From assembly GCA_010672585.1 (NCBI GenBank), contig JAAHGF010000022.1:80149-144148 (forward strand): a DNA stretch of 64,000 nucleotides, in the 5' to 3' direction. The translations under genes were made by a program, and so were the position numbers. Source of the stretch: Okeania sp. SIO1I7. GTDB lineage: Bacteria; Cyanobacteriota; Cyanobacteriia; Cyanobacteriales; Microcoleaceae. Position 1 is the first letter of the stretch; every line of letters begins with the position of its first letter. Shown here piece by piece: positions 8,177-17,600 of the stretch. The notes under the pieces are model-generated. The model saw nothing but the letters and a program-made list of their open reading frames with translations. It did no database searches and had not been told where the DNA came from.

Positions 8177-8448
8177 TTAGGGTTTGCGTATGGAAAGTAT
8201 TTTGGTAGGGGTAGGAGACAGGAGACAGGAGACAACCCACCCCTAGCCCCTCCCCCTCCCAGGAGGGGAGAAATGGGAATGAGAGGGGAGGTAGGAGCGG
8301 GCGTTTTGTCTCTCAATTTTTCTGCCATAATCATCCCAAAATACTAGCTTTTTGAAATTTTTCCATTCCAAAGCTGGTACTTTTTTCAACTCTAAAATTC
8401 TAAAACCAATATCAGTCAATACTTTCAGATTTATTCAGCAAGCCCTAA
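8177..8448. mobile_element. F4 inverted-repeat element (copy 2)
   Basis: Begins TTAGGGTTTGCG right after the ankyrin stop codon and ends TTCAGCAAGCCCTAA. The interior has GGAGACA heptads (three copies near 8216-8234) and a GC-rich CCTCCCAGGAGGGG palindrome. It is related to 2644-2881 and 52361-52666. No open reading frame of note. Confidence 0.7.
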
Positions 8449-8514
8449 TTTATATTTCCAAATGATATTATAAATCTCTGTTATGCTTTCTTTTAATTAA
8501 AAAAAATATACTGC

Positions 8515-10257
8515 ATGCAACAATTAAACCGCCGACAAATTCCTATTTTATTTCTGATTTTTTTGCCTGTTTTATTCATGGGAATTTGCATCCTAAAATA
8601 TGGCGTAAATTTTCCTTTTTCTGACCAATGGCCTCTGGCTGTAATGTTTGAGAAAATATATGCTGGAAATTTATCTTTTAGCGATTTATTTGCTCAATTC
8701 CATGAAAGTAGAAAATTTTTTCCCAGGCTAATTTTTATCGGTTTAGCTTTTTTGACTAATTGGGATGTCAGATATGAAATGTTGGTAATATTTCTGTTGA
8801 CTTGTGTTGTTTCTCTAAATATTTATTGTTTAAATAGGTTGACTGTTAGGGCTAGTTTTTTTACTCAACTTTTGCTCTTGGCAATTTCTAATTTACTAAT
8901 TTTTTCTCCTGCTCAATATGAAAATTGGCTTTGGGGAATTCAAATAGTAGTTTATATTCCTATTGCTTGTTTGACTGGTTGTTTGGTTATTGCCCAGAAA
9001 AAACTGAGTTTAAGAACTAAGTTTATTATTTGTTTTTGTCTCTGTACGGTTAGTACTTTTTCTTATGCTAATGGAATGTTGATTTGGGTATTAGTTTTTC
9101 CAGCATTGGCTATTTTAGCTTCTGGAAAATTTGAGGAAGTTTTTACTAAGAATATTTGGATAATTATCGGTGGTTTGTTGGGTTTAGTTACCAATGCAGT
9201 GGCGTATTTTTATGATTATCAAAAGCCCAATAAACATCCGAGTTTTTTATCTGCTATAGCTCATCCAGTTGAGACATTTCATTATTTTTTGGCTTTTTTA
9301 GGCGCTCCTTTAGGATTTGAAAATTTAACTGTGGCGACAATAGTTGGAGGTTTGGTATTTGGTTTTTGGTTGTTTTTAGGTTGGAAGTTTTTTTGGTTAG
9401 TTAAAACAGATTTTTTATTGTTACATCGTTCAATTTGTTGGCTAATAATTGGGATTTATGGAATTATTAGTGGTGCTGTAACTGCTGTGGGTAGAGTTGG
9501 TTTTGGTGTCGGACAATCTTTGGCTCCAAGATATACGGCTTTTTCATTATATTTGATGGTTTCTTTGGTTTATCTTTTGGCTATTTTTTGGCAGTTAGCT
9601 AGTCAAAAAGATGTTCAGGCAAAGTTGATTAAATATGCTTCCTATTTTTTAGTTAGTATTTTGATTATCTTACATTTTAAGACTACTATTAATGCTGTAG
9701 AGAGGATGAGCGATCGCCGAGCAATTTTATTACAAAGTAAAGCTTGTCTGTTAACGATCAATGTTGTTCCTCAAGATGAATGTTTGGTTACCAAAAGAAG
9801 TCCTGAACCTCTGAGAAAGAAAGCTAATATTCTGGATAAATTAGGTTTTTTACAACCTGGTTTAGTCAAGAGTAAGAATATTCAAGATATTGCTGGAGAG
9901 ACACAAACAGATTTAATTTATGGTTATTTTGATACAGTTAATCAAATTGATAATCGGACTTATGTTGCTAATGGTTGGGCAATTTTACCGGAAAGAAATG
10001 AAGTTGCTGATGGTGTGATTTTAACTTATGAAAATGCGGAGGGAGAAGACATAATATTTAAGTTAATTAATCAGAGAATGCCGAGACCTAGTGTTAGGGA
10101 ATATTTTGATAATTCAGCTTATTTAGATTCAGGTTGGCAAAAGTCTTTTACTGTTGAAGAAATTCCTCAAGGAAAGATTAAACTTAAAGCTTGGGCGTTT
10201 GATACTGAAACTGGTAAAGCATTTTTGTTGAATCAAACTCAAGTTGTTTTTCCTTAA
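8515..10257 (+). CDS. Polytopic membrane protein, GtrC-like candidate (paralog 1)
   Basis: 580 residues. About ten hydrophobic helices fill residues 10-390; a soluble tail of about 100 residues follows. It begins MQQLNRRQIPILFLIFLPVL and soon has NFPFSDQWPLAV and FHESRKFFPRLIF, which are kept in the paralog at 12796-14613 (YWDQW, HNESRKLFPRLIF). The acidic D near the first loop and the polytopic architecture resemble GT-C membrane glycosyltransferases, but I do not recognise a named family. The tail (YVANGWAILPERNEVADGVI ... KAWAFDTETGKAFLL) looks like a beta-sandwich. The GtrB-like gene at 11520 suggests a role in glycan modification. It ends against the remnant of a convergent Uma2 gene. 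Confidence 0.7.
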   Translation: MQQLNRRQIPILFLIFLPVLFMGICILKYGVNFPFSDQWPLAVMFEKIYAGNLSFSDLFAQFHESRKFFPRLIFIGLAFLTNWDVRYEMLVIFLLTCVVSLNIYCLNRLTVRASFFTQLLLLAISNLLIFSPAQYENWLWGIQIVVYIPIACLTGCLVIAQKKLSLRTKFIICFCLCTVSTFSYANGMLIWVLVFPALAILASGKFEEVFTKNIWIIIGGLLGLVTNAVAYFYDYQKPNKHPSFLSAIAHPVETFHYFLAFLGAPLGFENLTVATIVGGLVFGFWLFLGWKFFWLVKTDFLLLHRSICWLIIGIYGIISGAVTAVGRVGFGVGQSLAPRYTAFSLYLMVSLVYLLAIFWQLASQKDVQAKLIKYASYFLVSILIILHFKTTINAVERMSDRRAILLQSKACLLTINVVPQDECLVTKRSPEPLRKKANILDKLGFLQPGLVKSKNIQDIAGETQTDLIYGYFDTVNQIDNRTYVANGWAILPERNEVADGVILTYENAEGEDIIFKLINQRMPRPSVREYFDNSAYLDSGWQKSFTVEEIPQGKIKLKAWAFDTETGKAFLLNQTQVVFP

Positions 10258-10937
10258 ATTGAGTAGATTTATACTCTCCATTTTCTAAGGTATTAACTGT
10301 AAAAGTTGGTTGTTTGGGATAACCGATAAATTTTCTTCCTCCTAATCCCAAATAATCCACAATCCAATATTCTTTAATGCCCATAATTTCATAAGCATCT
10401 AGTTTCAGAGTATAATCATCGCTCCAATTGCTACTGACAACTTCAATTACTAATTTAATTGATTGACCATTAGACTTGTCGCTAAATAGAGGGAAAAAAT
10501 CGCTCCAACCTAGACAGAGCAATAACTCCAAGGCTTTTTAGTCGCCAATAGCTACAATCGTTATAGAACAAGGTTTTTGGGGATTTTTGAAGTTATAAAG
10601 CGACAAGTCTATTAATTAAAGTAGATTCTTTTTCCCAAGGTGGTTCATTCCGAATAAAATCTCGGTTGACAACAATTACATCTGGTTCATAACCTGATAA
10701 ATTATCGGTTTTGACAATACATTTTTTAGGAATAAAGTAAGGCAACCCTAAATGCCTAATTTTTAAACTCAATTCAGCGATTAAAAAACCTGCAATTTGA
10801 GAATGTTGACCTCTAGGTTTAGGCATTTGAGTAACTACTCCGTTATGTAATTCATAGTGGTATTCCGACTCTTCTGGATACCAGTTAATAAATTCGTCAA
10901 AATCACTAAAATTTGTCCTATAAAGTGCCTGAGTCAT
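10184..10937 (-). pseudogene. Uma2-family (DUF820) endonuclease, split by a MITE and 3'-truncated
   Basis: The N-terminal half is at 10937-10612 (MTQALYRTNFSDFDEFINW, YEPDVIVVNRDFI, ESTLIN). The C-terminal half is at 10472-10184 (NGQSIKLVIEVVSSNWSDD, LKLDAYEIMGIKEYWIVD). Together they form the PD-(D/E)XK-like Uma2 fold found in many copies in cyanobacteria. Removing the 137-bp element plus one TA joins ...STLIN-NGQSIKLVIEV... in frame with no stop, so the break is a single insertion. The C-terminal end also looks abnormal: past about 10258 the frame runs antisense to the membrane-protein gene and no longer resembles the family. Function is presumably lost. Confidence 0.85.
10473..10609. mobile_element. 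F8 MITE inserted in the Uma2 gene
   Basis: 137 bp. Ends are GACTTGTCGCT (10473) and AGCGACAAGTC (ending 10609), an 11-bp perfect inverted repeat. They are flanked by a TA duplication at 10471-10472 and 10610-10611, typical of IS630/Tc1-type target choice. No coding capacity, and no second copy seen in the window. Confidence 0.9.
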
Positions 10938-11043
10938 AATATCAAATCCGGTTGAATACTTATTATATAGTTGGGAGTGGGGGAGTAGGGGAGATGAAAT
11001 GTTGAAGTAATTATAGAATTATCAACATTATAAACAGATATTA

Positions 11044-11122
11044 GACATCTCCTCCAAAAGAGGGAAATAATTGATAAATAAGAGTGCGATAATTGATTTG
11101 ATTTTTTATTATTCGAGATATC
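11044..11122. mobile_element. F6 MITE-like element
   Basis: TA-GACATCTCC at the left and GAGATATC-TA at the right. The interior has GAAATAATTGATAAAT and TTGATTTGATTTTT, as in the copies at 26488 and 61639. It lies in the repeat-filled gap 10938-11519, which also has an isolated ATATCAAATCCGG end at 10941 and GGAGTAGG-type repeats at about 10972-10992. Confidence 0.65.
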
Positions 11123-11168
11123 TATTATATAACCAGATTACATTTACAATATTGTACCTTGAATTATG

Positions 11169-11319
<151 letters not shown>

Positions 11320-11399
11320 GATATAGTGTTTCTCAAGTTACTGAGGTATAATTGTTTTTCCTCTGTTTTATTCCCTGCCTTCCTGAATTATCAAAAAAT

Positions 11400-11506
11400 T
11401 GTGGTCTAAAACCTCCCTTTTTAAAGGGATAAAAAAAGAGACTATTCCTGACGTCAAGCCTCCTTATTGCAGAGGTACTGATAACTGATAACTGATAACT
11501 GATAAC
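11400..11506. repeat. F5 dispersed repeat (copy 2)
   Basis: GTGGTCTAAAACCTCCC, then CAAGCCTCCTTATTGCAGAG, and four TGATAAC heptads ending 14 bp before the glycosyltransferase start. It matches the copy translated inside the LpxB-related gene. It probably forms the 5' leader of the downstream gene. Confidence 0.75.
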
Positions 11507-11519
11507 ATAAATAAAAACT

Positions 11520-12473
11520 ATGAAAAATATAGATTATTCTGTAGTTATTCCCATCTTCAACGAAGAGGAAATTATCCCTGAACTATGGCGACAGTTATTA
11601 GATGTTTTACAGCGACTTGGTGGTAATAGCGAAATAATTTTTATCAATGATGGTAGTGTAGATTCTTCCTTTGAACTGCTAAAAGAAATAAGTCAGAAAA
11701 ATCCAGAAGTAAAAATTATTAACTTTTCTAGAAACTTCGGTCATCAATGTGCTTTATCTGCGGGAATAGATCATGCTGATGGAAAAGCAGTTATTTTAAT
11801 GGATGGAGATTTGCAAGATTCTCCTGAAGCAATTATTAGTTTTTCACGACTTTGGCAACAGGGATATGATGTGGTTTATGCTATTAGAAAAAATCGTAAA
11901 GAAAAATTGTTGAAACGATTAGCATTTAAAAGTTTTTATTACATTCAAAGAAAGTTGTCAGGAATTATTACCCCTATGGATGCAGGTATCTTTTCATTAA
12001 TGGATAGAAAAGTTATCTTAACTCTACGGCAAATGCCAGAACGGAACAAATATTTAAGTGGTTTAAGAGCTTATGCTGGCTTTAAACAAATAGGAGTTTA
12101 TGTAGAACGTGGTCCTCGATATCGAGGCGAGCCTAAAGTTTCAGTGGCTAAGTTATTTAAACTTGCTTTTGATGGGATATTTTCTTTTTCAACAATTCCC
12201 TTGAAAATGGCAACTATTTTAGGGTTAGTATCTGCAATTGTCTCTTTTATTATCGGATTAATTGGTCTTTATGTTAAATTTGTTTTAGGGCAAGAATTTT
12301 TATCCTGGGCTTATGGTTTAACTACAACATTTTTTATGGGAGGAATACAACTGTTATCTCTAGGAATTATTGGAGAATATATTGGTCGTATTTACGATGA
12401 AGTTAGACAGAGACCGTATTATGTTATTAGAGAAAAAATTGGCTTTGAGAAAATTAGTTCAGATGAAAGTTGA
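11520..12473 (+). CDS. GtrB/DPM1-like glycosyltransferase family 2
   Basis: 317 residues, the usual length for polyprenyl-phosphate glucosyl/mannosyltransferases. The GT2 catalytic domain occupies residues 1-220: VVIPIFNEEEIIPELW, IIFINDGSVDSSFELL (nucleotide-binding DGS), ILMDGDLQDSPEAI (DxD-type metal site) and MDAGIFSLMDRKVI. Two C-terminal TM helices follow (about 230-255 and 268-292), as in GtrB/YfdH. Such enzymes load a sugar from UDP- or GDP-sugar onto a polyprenyl phosphate at the inner membrane, and a flippase (GtrA) and a polytopic transferase (GtrC) use the product. Large polytopic proteins lie on both sides; no GtrA-like small protein is visible. Confidence 0.9.
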   Translation: MKNIDYSVVIPIFNEEEIIPELWRQLLDVLQRLGGNSEIIFINDGSVDSSFELLKEISQKNPEVKIINFSRNFGHQCALSAGIDHADGKAVILMDGDLQDSPEAIISFSRLWQQGYDVVYAIRKNRKEKLLKRLAFKSFYYIQRKLSGIITPMDAGIFSLMDRKVILTLRQMPERNKYLSGLRAYAGFKQIGVYVERGPRYRGEPKVSVAKLFKLAFDGIFSFSTIPLKMATILGLVSAIVSFIIGLIGLYVKFVLGQEFLSWAYGLTTTFFMGGIQLLSLGIIGEYIGRIYDEVRQRPYYVIREKIGFEKISSDES

Positions 12474-12546
12474 AAATTTAAACAGTTGGTTTAACAAGAA
12501 TTTTTTAGTATCTGGATAACAATTTATATTCAATTTTATTCATATA

Positions 12547-12785
12547 GCAGAAGGAAGAAGGAAGAAGAAAGAAGGAAGAAGGTAAGTATTCAGCTAGCTC
12601 GCATTCAGCTTTTAGCTGTTTCATAAATAATGAATATACACTGCTAAGGTCAAGGTTAGTTGTTTTTTCAATACTTTGAATTCTCCTTAAACTTCTCAAT
12701 ACTAATTCCTGCTATAAAGGCAGTGAATTAATAGCTGATTGCTGATTGCTGACCGCTGAATGCTTACGGAAGAAGGAAGAAGGAA
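12547..12785. repeat. Heptad tracts in the gap 12474-12795
   Basis: Contains GGAAGAA-type heptads (12551-12582), GCTGATT/GCTGACC heptads (about 12730-12757) and again GGAAGAA (12768-12784) directly before the membrane-protein gene. The last tract is open in frame with that gene and could be mistaken for an N-terminal extension (EEGRRK). No gene seen. Confidence 0.7.
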
Positions 12786-12795
12786 AAGTCTTACA

Positions 12796-14613
12796 ATGAC
12801 AACAGAAAAAAAATCCCTAATTAGCAAAAAAATATTCAAGTATAATTTCCAACTTTTTCATTGGATAAGTATAGTTTTAGTCATACTTCCGGCAGTTGCA
12901 ATGGGAATATTAATTCTTACCTACAGCGTTAATATGCCTTATTGGGACCAATGGAATCTCATGCCTCAGCTATTCATAAAAATCTCCCAAAATTCCTTAT
13001 CATGGCAAGACTTAATTGCTCAACATAATGAAAGTAGAAAGCTATTTCCACGACTAATATTTCTTGGACTGGCATATTTAACTAACTGGGATGTGAGATA
13101 TGAAATGCTAGTAATATTTCTGTTAGCTTGTCTAGTTTCTGTTAATATTTATCGCCTTAATAGATTGACCGTAAATGCTAATTTATTCACAACTTCGCTC
13201 ATCGCTTTATTGGCAAATATCCTCATATTTTCTCCAATTCAATATGATAACTGGTTTTGGGGAATTCAATTAGTAGTTTTCATGCCTATCGCTTGTATTA
13301 CTACGGCAATTTCAGTTGTCTACTCCTCCTTCAATACTAGATATAAATTTGTAATTTGTATGGTGCTTTGCATCATTAGTACTTTTTCCTATTCTAATGG
13401 AATGATAGCTTGGGTAATTGTCTTACCTGTACTCACATTAGTTACTGCAAAATCAACGTCAGATTTACTGAAACAAAAATGGTTATTCTTCAGCTGGATA
13501 GCAGTTTTAATCGGCAATATAGTTATCTATTTTTATGATTATCAAAAGCCTGAAGTTAGCCCTAGTCTCATACCAGCATTTCGGAATCCAGAGCAAACTT
13601 TACAGTTTTTTTTAGCCTTTTTAGGTTCTCCTCTGGGTTCTGGTTTTGAAATATCTCCTCTTACTTCTTCGACATTTATTGGTGGAGTAGAAATAGGAAT
13701 ATTTTGCTGTTTATTTATTTACCTAATTAAACATATTAAAGATGAGCATCTTTTAGAGAGAACTATTGGTTGGATGATGATTGCTCTCTACACAATAATT
13801 AGTGCTTTAATTACTTCCGTTGGTAGAGTTGGCTTTGGGGTAGAAAGTGCTTTATCTTCAAAATATACAACATTTTCTCTTTATTTAATAATCGCTATTA
13901 TACACTTATTGCCAATAGTTTTTAGCCATATTTCTAGTCATAGCAATTCGAGAAAATCGCAAGTATGGCTCTACAAAGTTACAGTAGCGACCGCCATAAT
14001 TGGATTGATTATTTTACACTATCGATTGTTTACTTATAGCGTGAAAGAAATTAAATATAGCTATCAATTGCGTATGGAAGGAAAAACTTGTTTGTCATTC
14101 ATTAATATCATTGAAAATAAATCTTGTGTTGAAGAAAATATTTTAGGAAGTTATGATTATGTTAAAGATTTAGTCAACAAACTTAACTACTTAGGTATGT
14201 TAAAACCTAATTTAGTTAGCAGCAATAATATCAAAGCGATCGCTACAGAAAAATCTCCAGATAAAACTTACGGTTCATTAGATGGAATTATACCTTTAAA
14301 TAGTTGGTACTTTGTCAATGGTTGGGCATTTTTACCAGAGCGTAACGAACCTGCAGATGCAATTATTTTAACCTATAAAAATCAAGCAGATAATTGGATT
14401 ATTTTTGATGTTTTGATGTCTGCTCAAACTCAAAGAGAAAATTTAGTTCAACTATTTAATAATCCCGCATATCTTAATGCAGGTTGGGAACAAACAATTT
14501 CGGGTAAATTGTTACCAAAAGGTCAGTGGAAAATAGCAGCTTGGGCATTTGATACTAAATCAGGTAAAGCTTATAAATTAGATACAAATCACCTGATTAC
14601 AAAAAATGATTGA
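12796..14613 (+). CDS. Polytopic membrane protein, GtrC-like candidate (paralog 2)
   Basis: 605 residues from the ATG at 12796 (MTTEKKSLISKKIFK). The frame is open from 12760, but those codons come from heptad repeats. The architecture is the same as the protein at 8515: about ten TM helices, shared motifs (MPYWDQWNLMPQ, HNESRKLFPRLIFLGLAYLT, NWDVRYEMLVIFLLACLVS, FYDYQKP, VGRVGFGV) and the C-terminal domain with WYFVNGWAFLPERNEPADAI and AAWAFDTKSGKAYKL. It probably shares one chemistry with its paralog but with a different acceptor or sugar; this is inference from divergence. It ends two bases before the stop codon of the convergent kinase gene. Confidence 0.7.
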   Translation: MTTEKKSLISKKIFKYNFQLFHWISIVLVILPAVAMGILILTYSVNMPYWDQWNLMPQLFIKISQNSLSWQDLIAQHNESRKLFPRLIFLGLAYLTNWDVRYEMLVIFLLACLVSVNIYRLNRLTVNANLFTTSLIALLANILIFSPIQYDNWFWGIQLVVFMPIACITTAISVVYSSFNTRYKFVICMVLCIISTFSYSNGMIAWVIVLPVLTLVTAKSTSDLLKQKWLFFSWIAVLIGNIVIYFYDYQKPEVSPSLIPAFRNPEQTLQFFLAFLGSPLGSGFEISPLTSSTFIGGVEIGIFCCLFIYLIKHIKDEHLLERTIGWMMIALYTIISALITSVGRVGFGVESALSSKYTTFSLYLIIAIIHLLPIVFSHISSHSNSRKSQVWLYKVTVATAIIGLIILHYRLFTYSVKEIKYSYQLRMEGKTCLSFINIIENKSCVEENILGSYDYVKDLVNKLNYLGMLKPNLVSSNNIKAIATEKSPDKTYGSLDGIIPLNSWYFVNGWAFLPERNEPADAIILTYKNQADNWIIFDVLMSAQTQRENLVQLFNNPAYLNAGWEQTISGKLLPKGQWKIAAWAFDTKSGKAYKLDTNHLITKND

Positions 14614-14615
14614 TT

Positions 14616-17600
14616 TTATTGCCTGGGTAAAGCAATTACAAATTCTGTACCTGCCCCTAATACTGAATTACAAGTAAGTTTTCCGCCATGTTTTTCTTCT
14701 ACTATTTGTCGGGAAATTGATAAACCTAAACCCGTACCTTTACCTACTCCTTTAGTCGTAAATAAATGGTCAAAAATTCGCTTTTTGACATCTGATGACA
14801 TCCCTTTCCCATTGTCACGAATCCGGATTTCAATAGTGTTTTGTTGAGTGAGTGCCGTTTGAATGGTGATAGTTTGAGGCTTGTCTTTCGTTTGACCCAC
14901 TTCATCAAAAGCATCAATGGCATTAGCCAAGATATTCATAAAGACTTGGTTGAGTTGTCCTGGGAAGCAGTAAATTTCAGGTAATTTCCCATAATCTTGA
15001 ATCACTTTAATCTCAGGGCGATTTCCATTAGCTTTGAGGCGATATTTCAAAATCAATAGCGTGCTATCAAGATTTTCATGGAGGTTGGCGCTAACTTTGT
15101 GTTCTTTGTCACCACGGCAGAAGATACGTAAACTGGTGCTGATCTCTTTGATCCGAACGGTTGCACTTTGCATAGAATTCATTAAGTTGGGTAAATCTTC
15201 TACTATAAATTCCAAGTCGATATCTTTGGCATTGTCTTGAATAGCATCAACTGGCTCAGGATAGTGCTGTTGATAGAGGGTTAAATGTCCAAGTAAATCT
15301 TGCACATAATCTTTGCCGTTGCCTATGCTGCCACTGATGAAACCAAGAGGGTTATTAATTTCGTGGGCAACTCCGGCGATCATGTTCCCTAGAGATGCCA
15401 GTTTTTCCCCTTGGATAATTTGAAAATTGAGTTTTTGAAGCTCTATATCTGCTTGATGGCGTTCAATTGCAATGCGCGCAAGATAGGTGGCAACTTCCAT
15501 CAGTTTGCGGTCGTGGAGGGTAAATTTACCAGGCTTAGGTTGATACATAGCTAGTGTAGCAAGTACCTCACCTTCAGACCCTAAAATCGGGGTAGAAGCA
15601 CAAGCACGCAAACCATACTTTAATGCCATCTGAAAATTAGCCCAGAGGGGATCGTTGGCAATGTCTTCAACTGTGACAGATGCCTTCCTATAGGCTGCTG
15701 TACCACAAGAACCGACTTCAGGACCAATTTTAATGCCATCGACTAAGGTATTGTAAGCTTCTGGTAAACTGGGAGCTGCTAGATGACGCAATCGTCCTTC
15801 GCCATCAAGTCCCAAAAAAGAACAATAAGCTGGATGACGACTTTGGCTTTCAATATGCCATGCAGTCTCCTCCAAAATAGTATTTAAGGGAACTCCCTGG
15901 GCAATCAATGCCAAAATCCGCTGTTGTCCATTAGATAGCGCTACCATCTCTGCTAAGTCCTGAGACTTTTGTTGAGCATCTTGGAGCGAACGCTCCAATT
16001 CTTGATAAAGAGAAGAGTTCTGTATAGAAATAGCCGCTTGAGTACAGAGGAAATTGAGGACAAGAATGCGGTCGCTTGTAAATGCTCCACAGGTAAATTT
16101 ATTCTGGAGATACAGCACACCGACAATGGTATCGTGATGCAACATCGGTAAGCACACCAGACTCTGGGGTCGGTGTTGAGTGAGATAGGTATCAATAATG
16201 GGCAGTTCTGTTGTGAGGTGATCGATCGCCACCACCTCTTGAGTATTTTTGACGTAGTGAATCAGTTGGATGGGTGCGTTAGGGCTATCTGCTAACGGTT
16301 CGGTACATAATTCGATGGTGTCAAGAGTTGCAATTGTGCTCACCTGCCAGTTGCCATTGTCATCGGGTAAGACAATAACACAGCGGTCGCCTCCAGATGT
16401 TTGCAGGAGAATCCGGGTCAACTGCCGTAGTAACTCATCCAGTTGAATGATATCTGAAATTGCTTGGGAAGATTTCAACACTGAAGCAAAATCAAGGGCA
16501 GCATTAATATTTGTGCCTGAAGTGTAACTGGCAGTCGCAGTGGAATGAACTGATATTCTGGCAGGAGCAATATTTGACAAGGTATCCAACCAATTATTAG
16601 ATGAAACTGTAGACTGGAGAATGGGTTGGAGCAACTGAGGATAGCGTTTTTCTAAGTCATCAGTTTTAGCTTTGGCTCCCCACTTAGCATAGCAGTAATA
16701 AGCTTCTTGCATATAGCCAGCAGCAACTTTTTCTTTGCCCCAGTCAAGGTAAAATTTGGCTGCGAGTTCGTTTGCGAGGGCTTCTTCTTGTATGTATTCG
16801 TTTACTTTAGCTCCAGCTATGGCGCGGTCGTATAGTTCTATTGCTTCTAGTTTTTCCCCTAAAACACGATGATATTCGGCTTGAACAAGGTCGTATTTAT
16901 GCTGATAGGTAAATGGTGCGTCATTCATCCAACATTCCAGTTGTTTTTGATTGCAATTTACGCGTTCGAGCAAGCGCTGTTGTTTTTCGGAGGTAGACAG
17001 CGATTCACAAGCTAATAACGCTAAAGAAAAGTAAAATAAATAAGCTGGATAATAGATAAAACCATTAGAACCCGTTTGAACTTTTTCGGCACTGATAGCA
17101 TTGTCAACTGCCAGTTCATAACAGCCAAATAAATAGTTAAGATAAGTTTTAATAAATAGAAGAGGAAAAAGTGAAATATGATCGTTTGTTTCCTGTAAAA
17201 CAGGTATTTTCAATGTCTCGTCAAAGAAATTGCCGATTAGAGAGCATCTATCTACAGATTGGCTTAATAAATTCGAGACAAGCTGCACCCAAGGACTTGC
17301 AAAATTCAAGGAAAATTCTTGTTGATTGTAACGAATTAATTCTAAATACTTTTTCTGTTCTTGTAGGGATAAATCTAACTCTTGACCAAGAAAAAACTGT
17401 AAAATACAATAGTCTTGTGCTGCATAACAAGCATACTCTATATCACCTACTTCAATACCACTTTGAACAGCTTCAACTAATTCTTTCATATTCTTGAGAG
17501 GTTCTTTTCGATGACGAACAAATACATTGAATTGCTGATAAACTTTACATTTAATCTCTTTGGCATTAAACTTTTCCAATAAGTGAATTGCCAATTTCCC

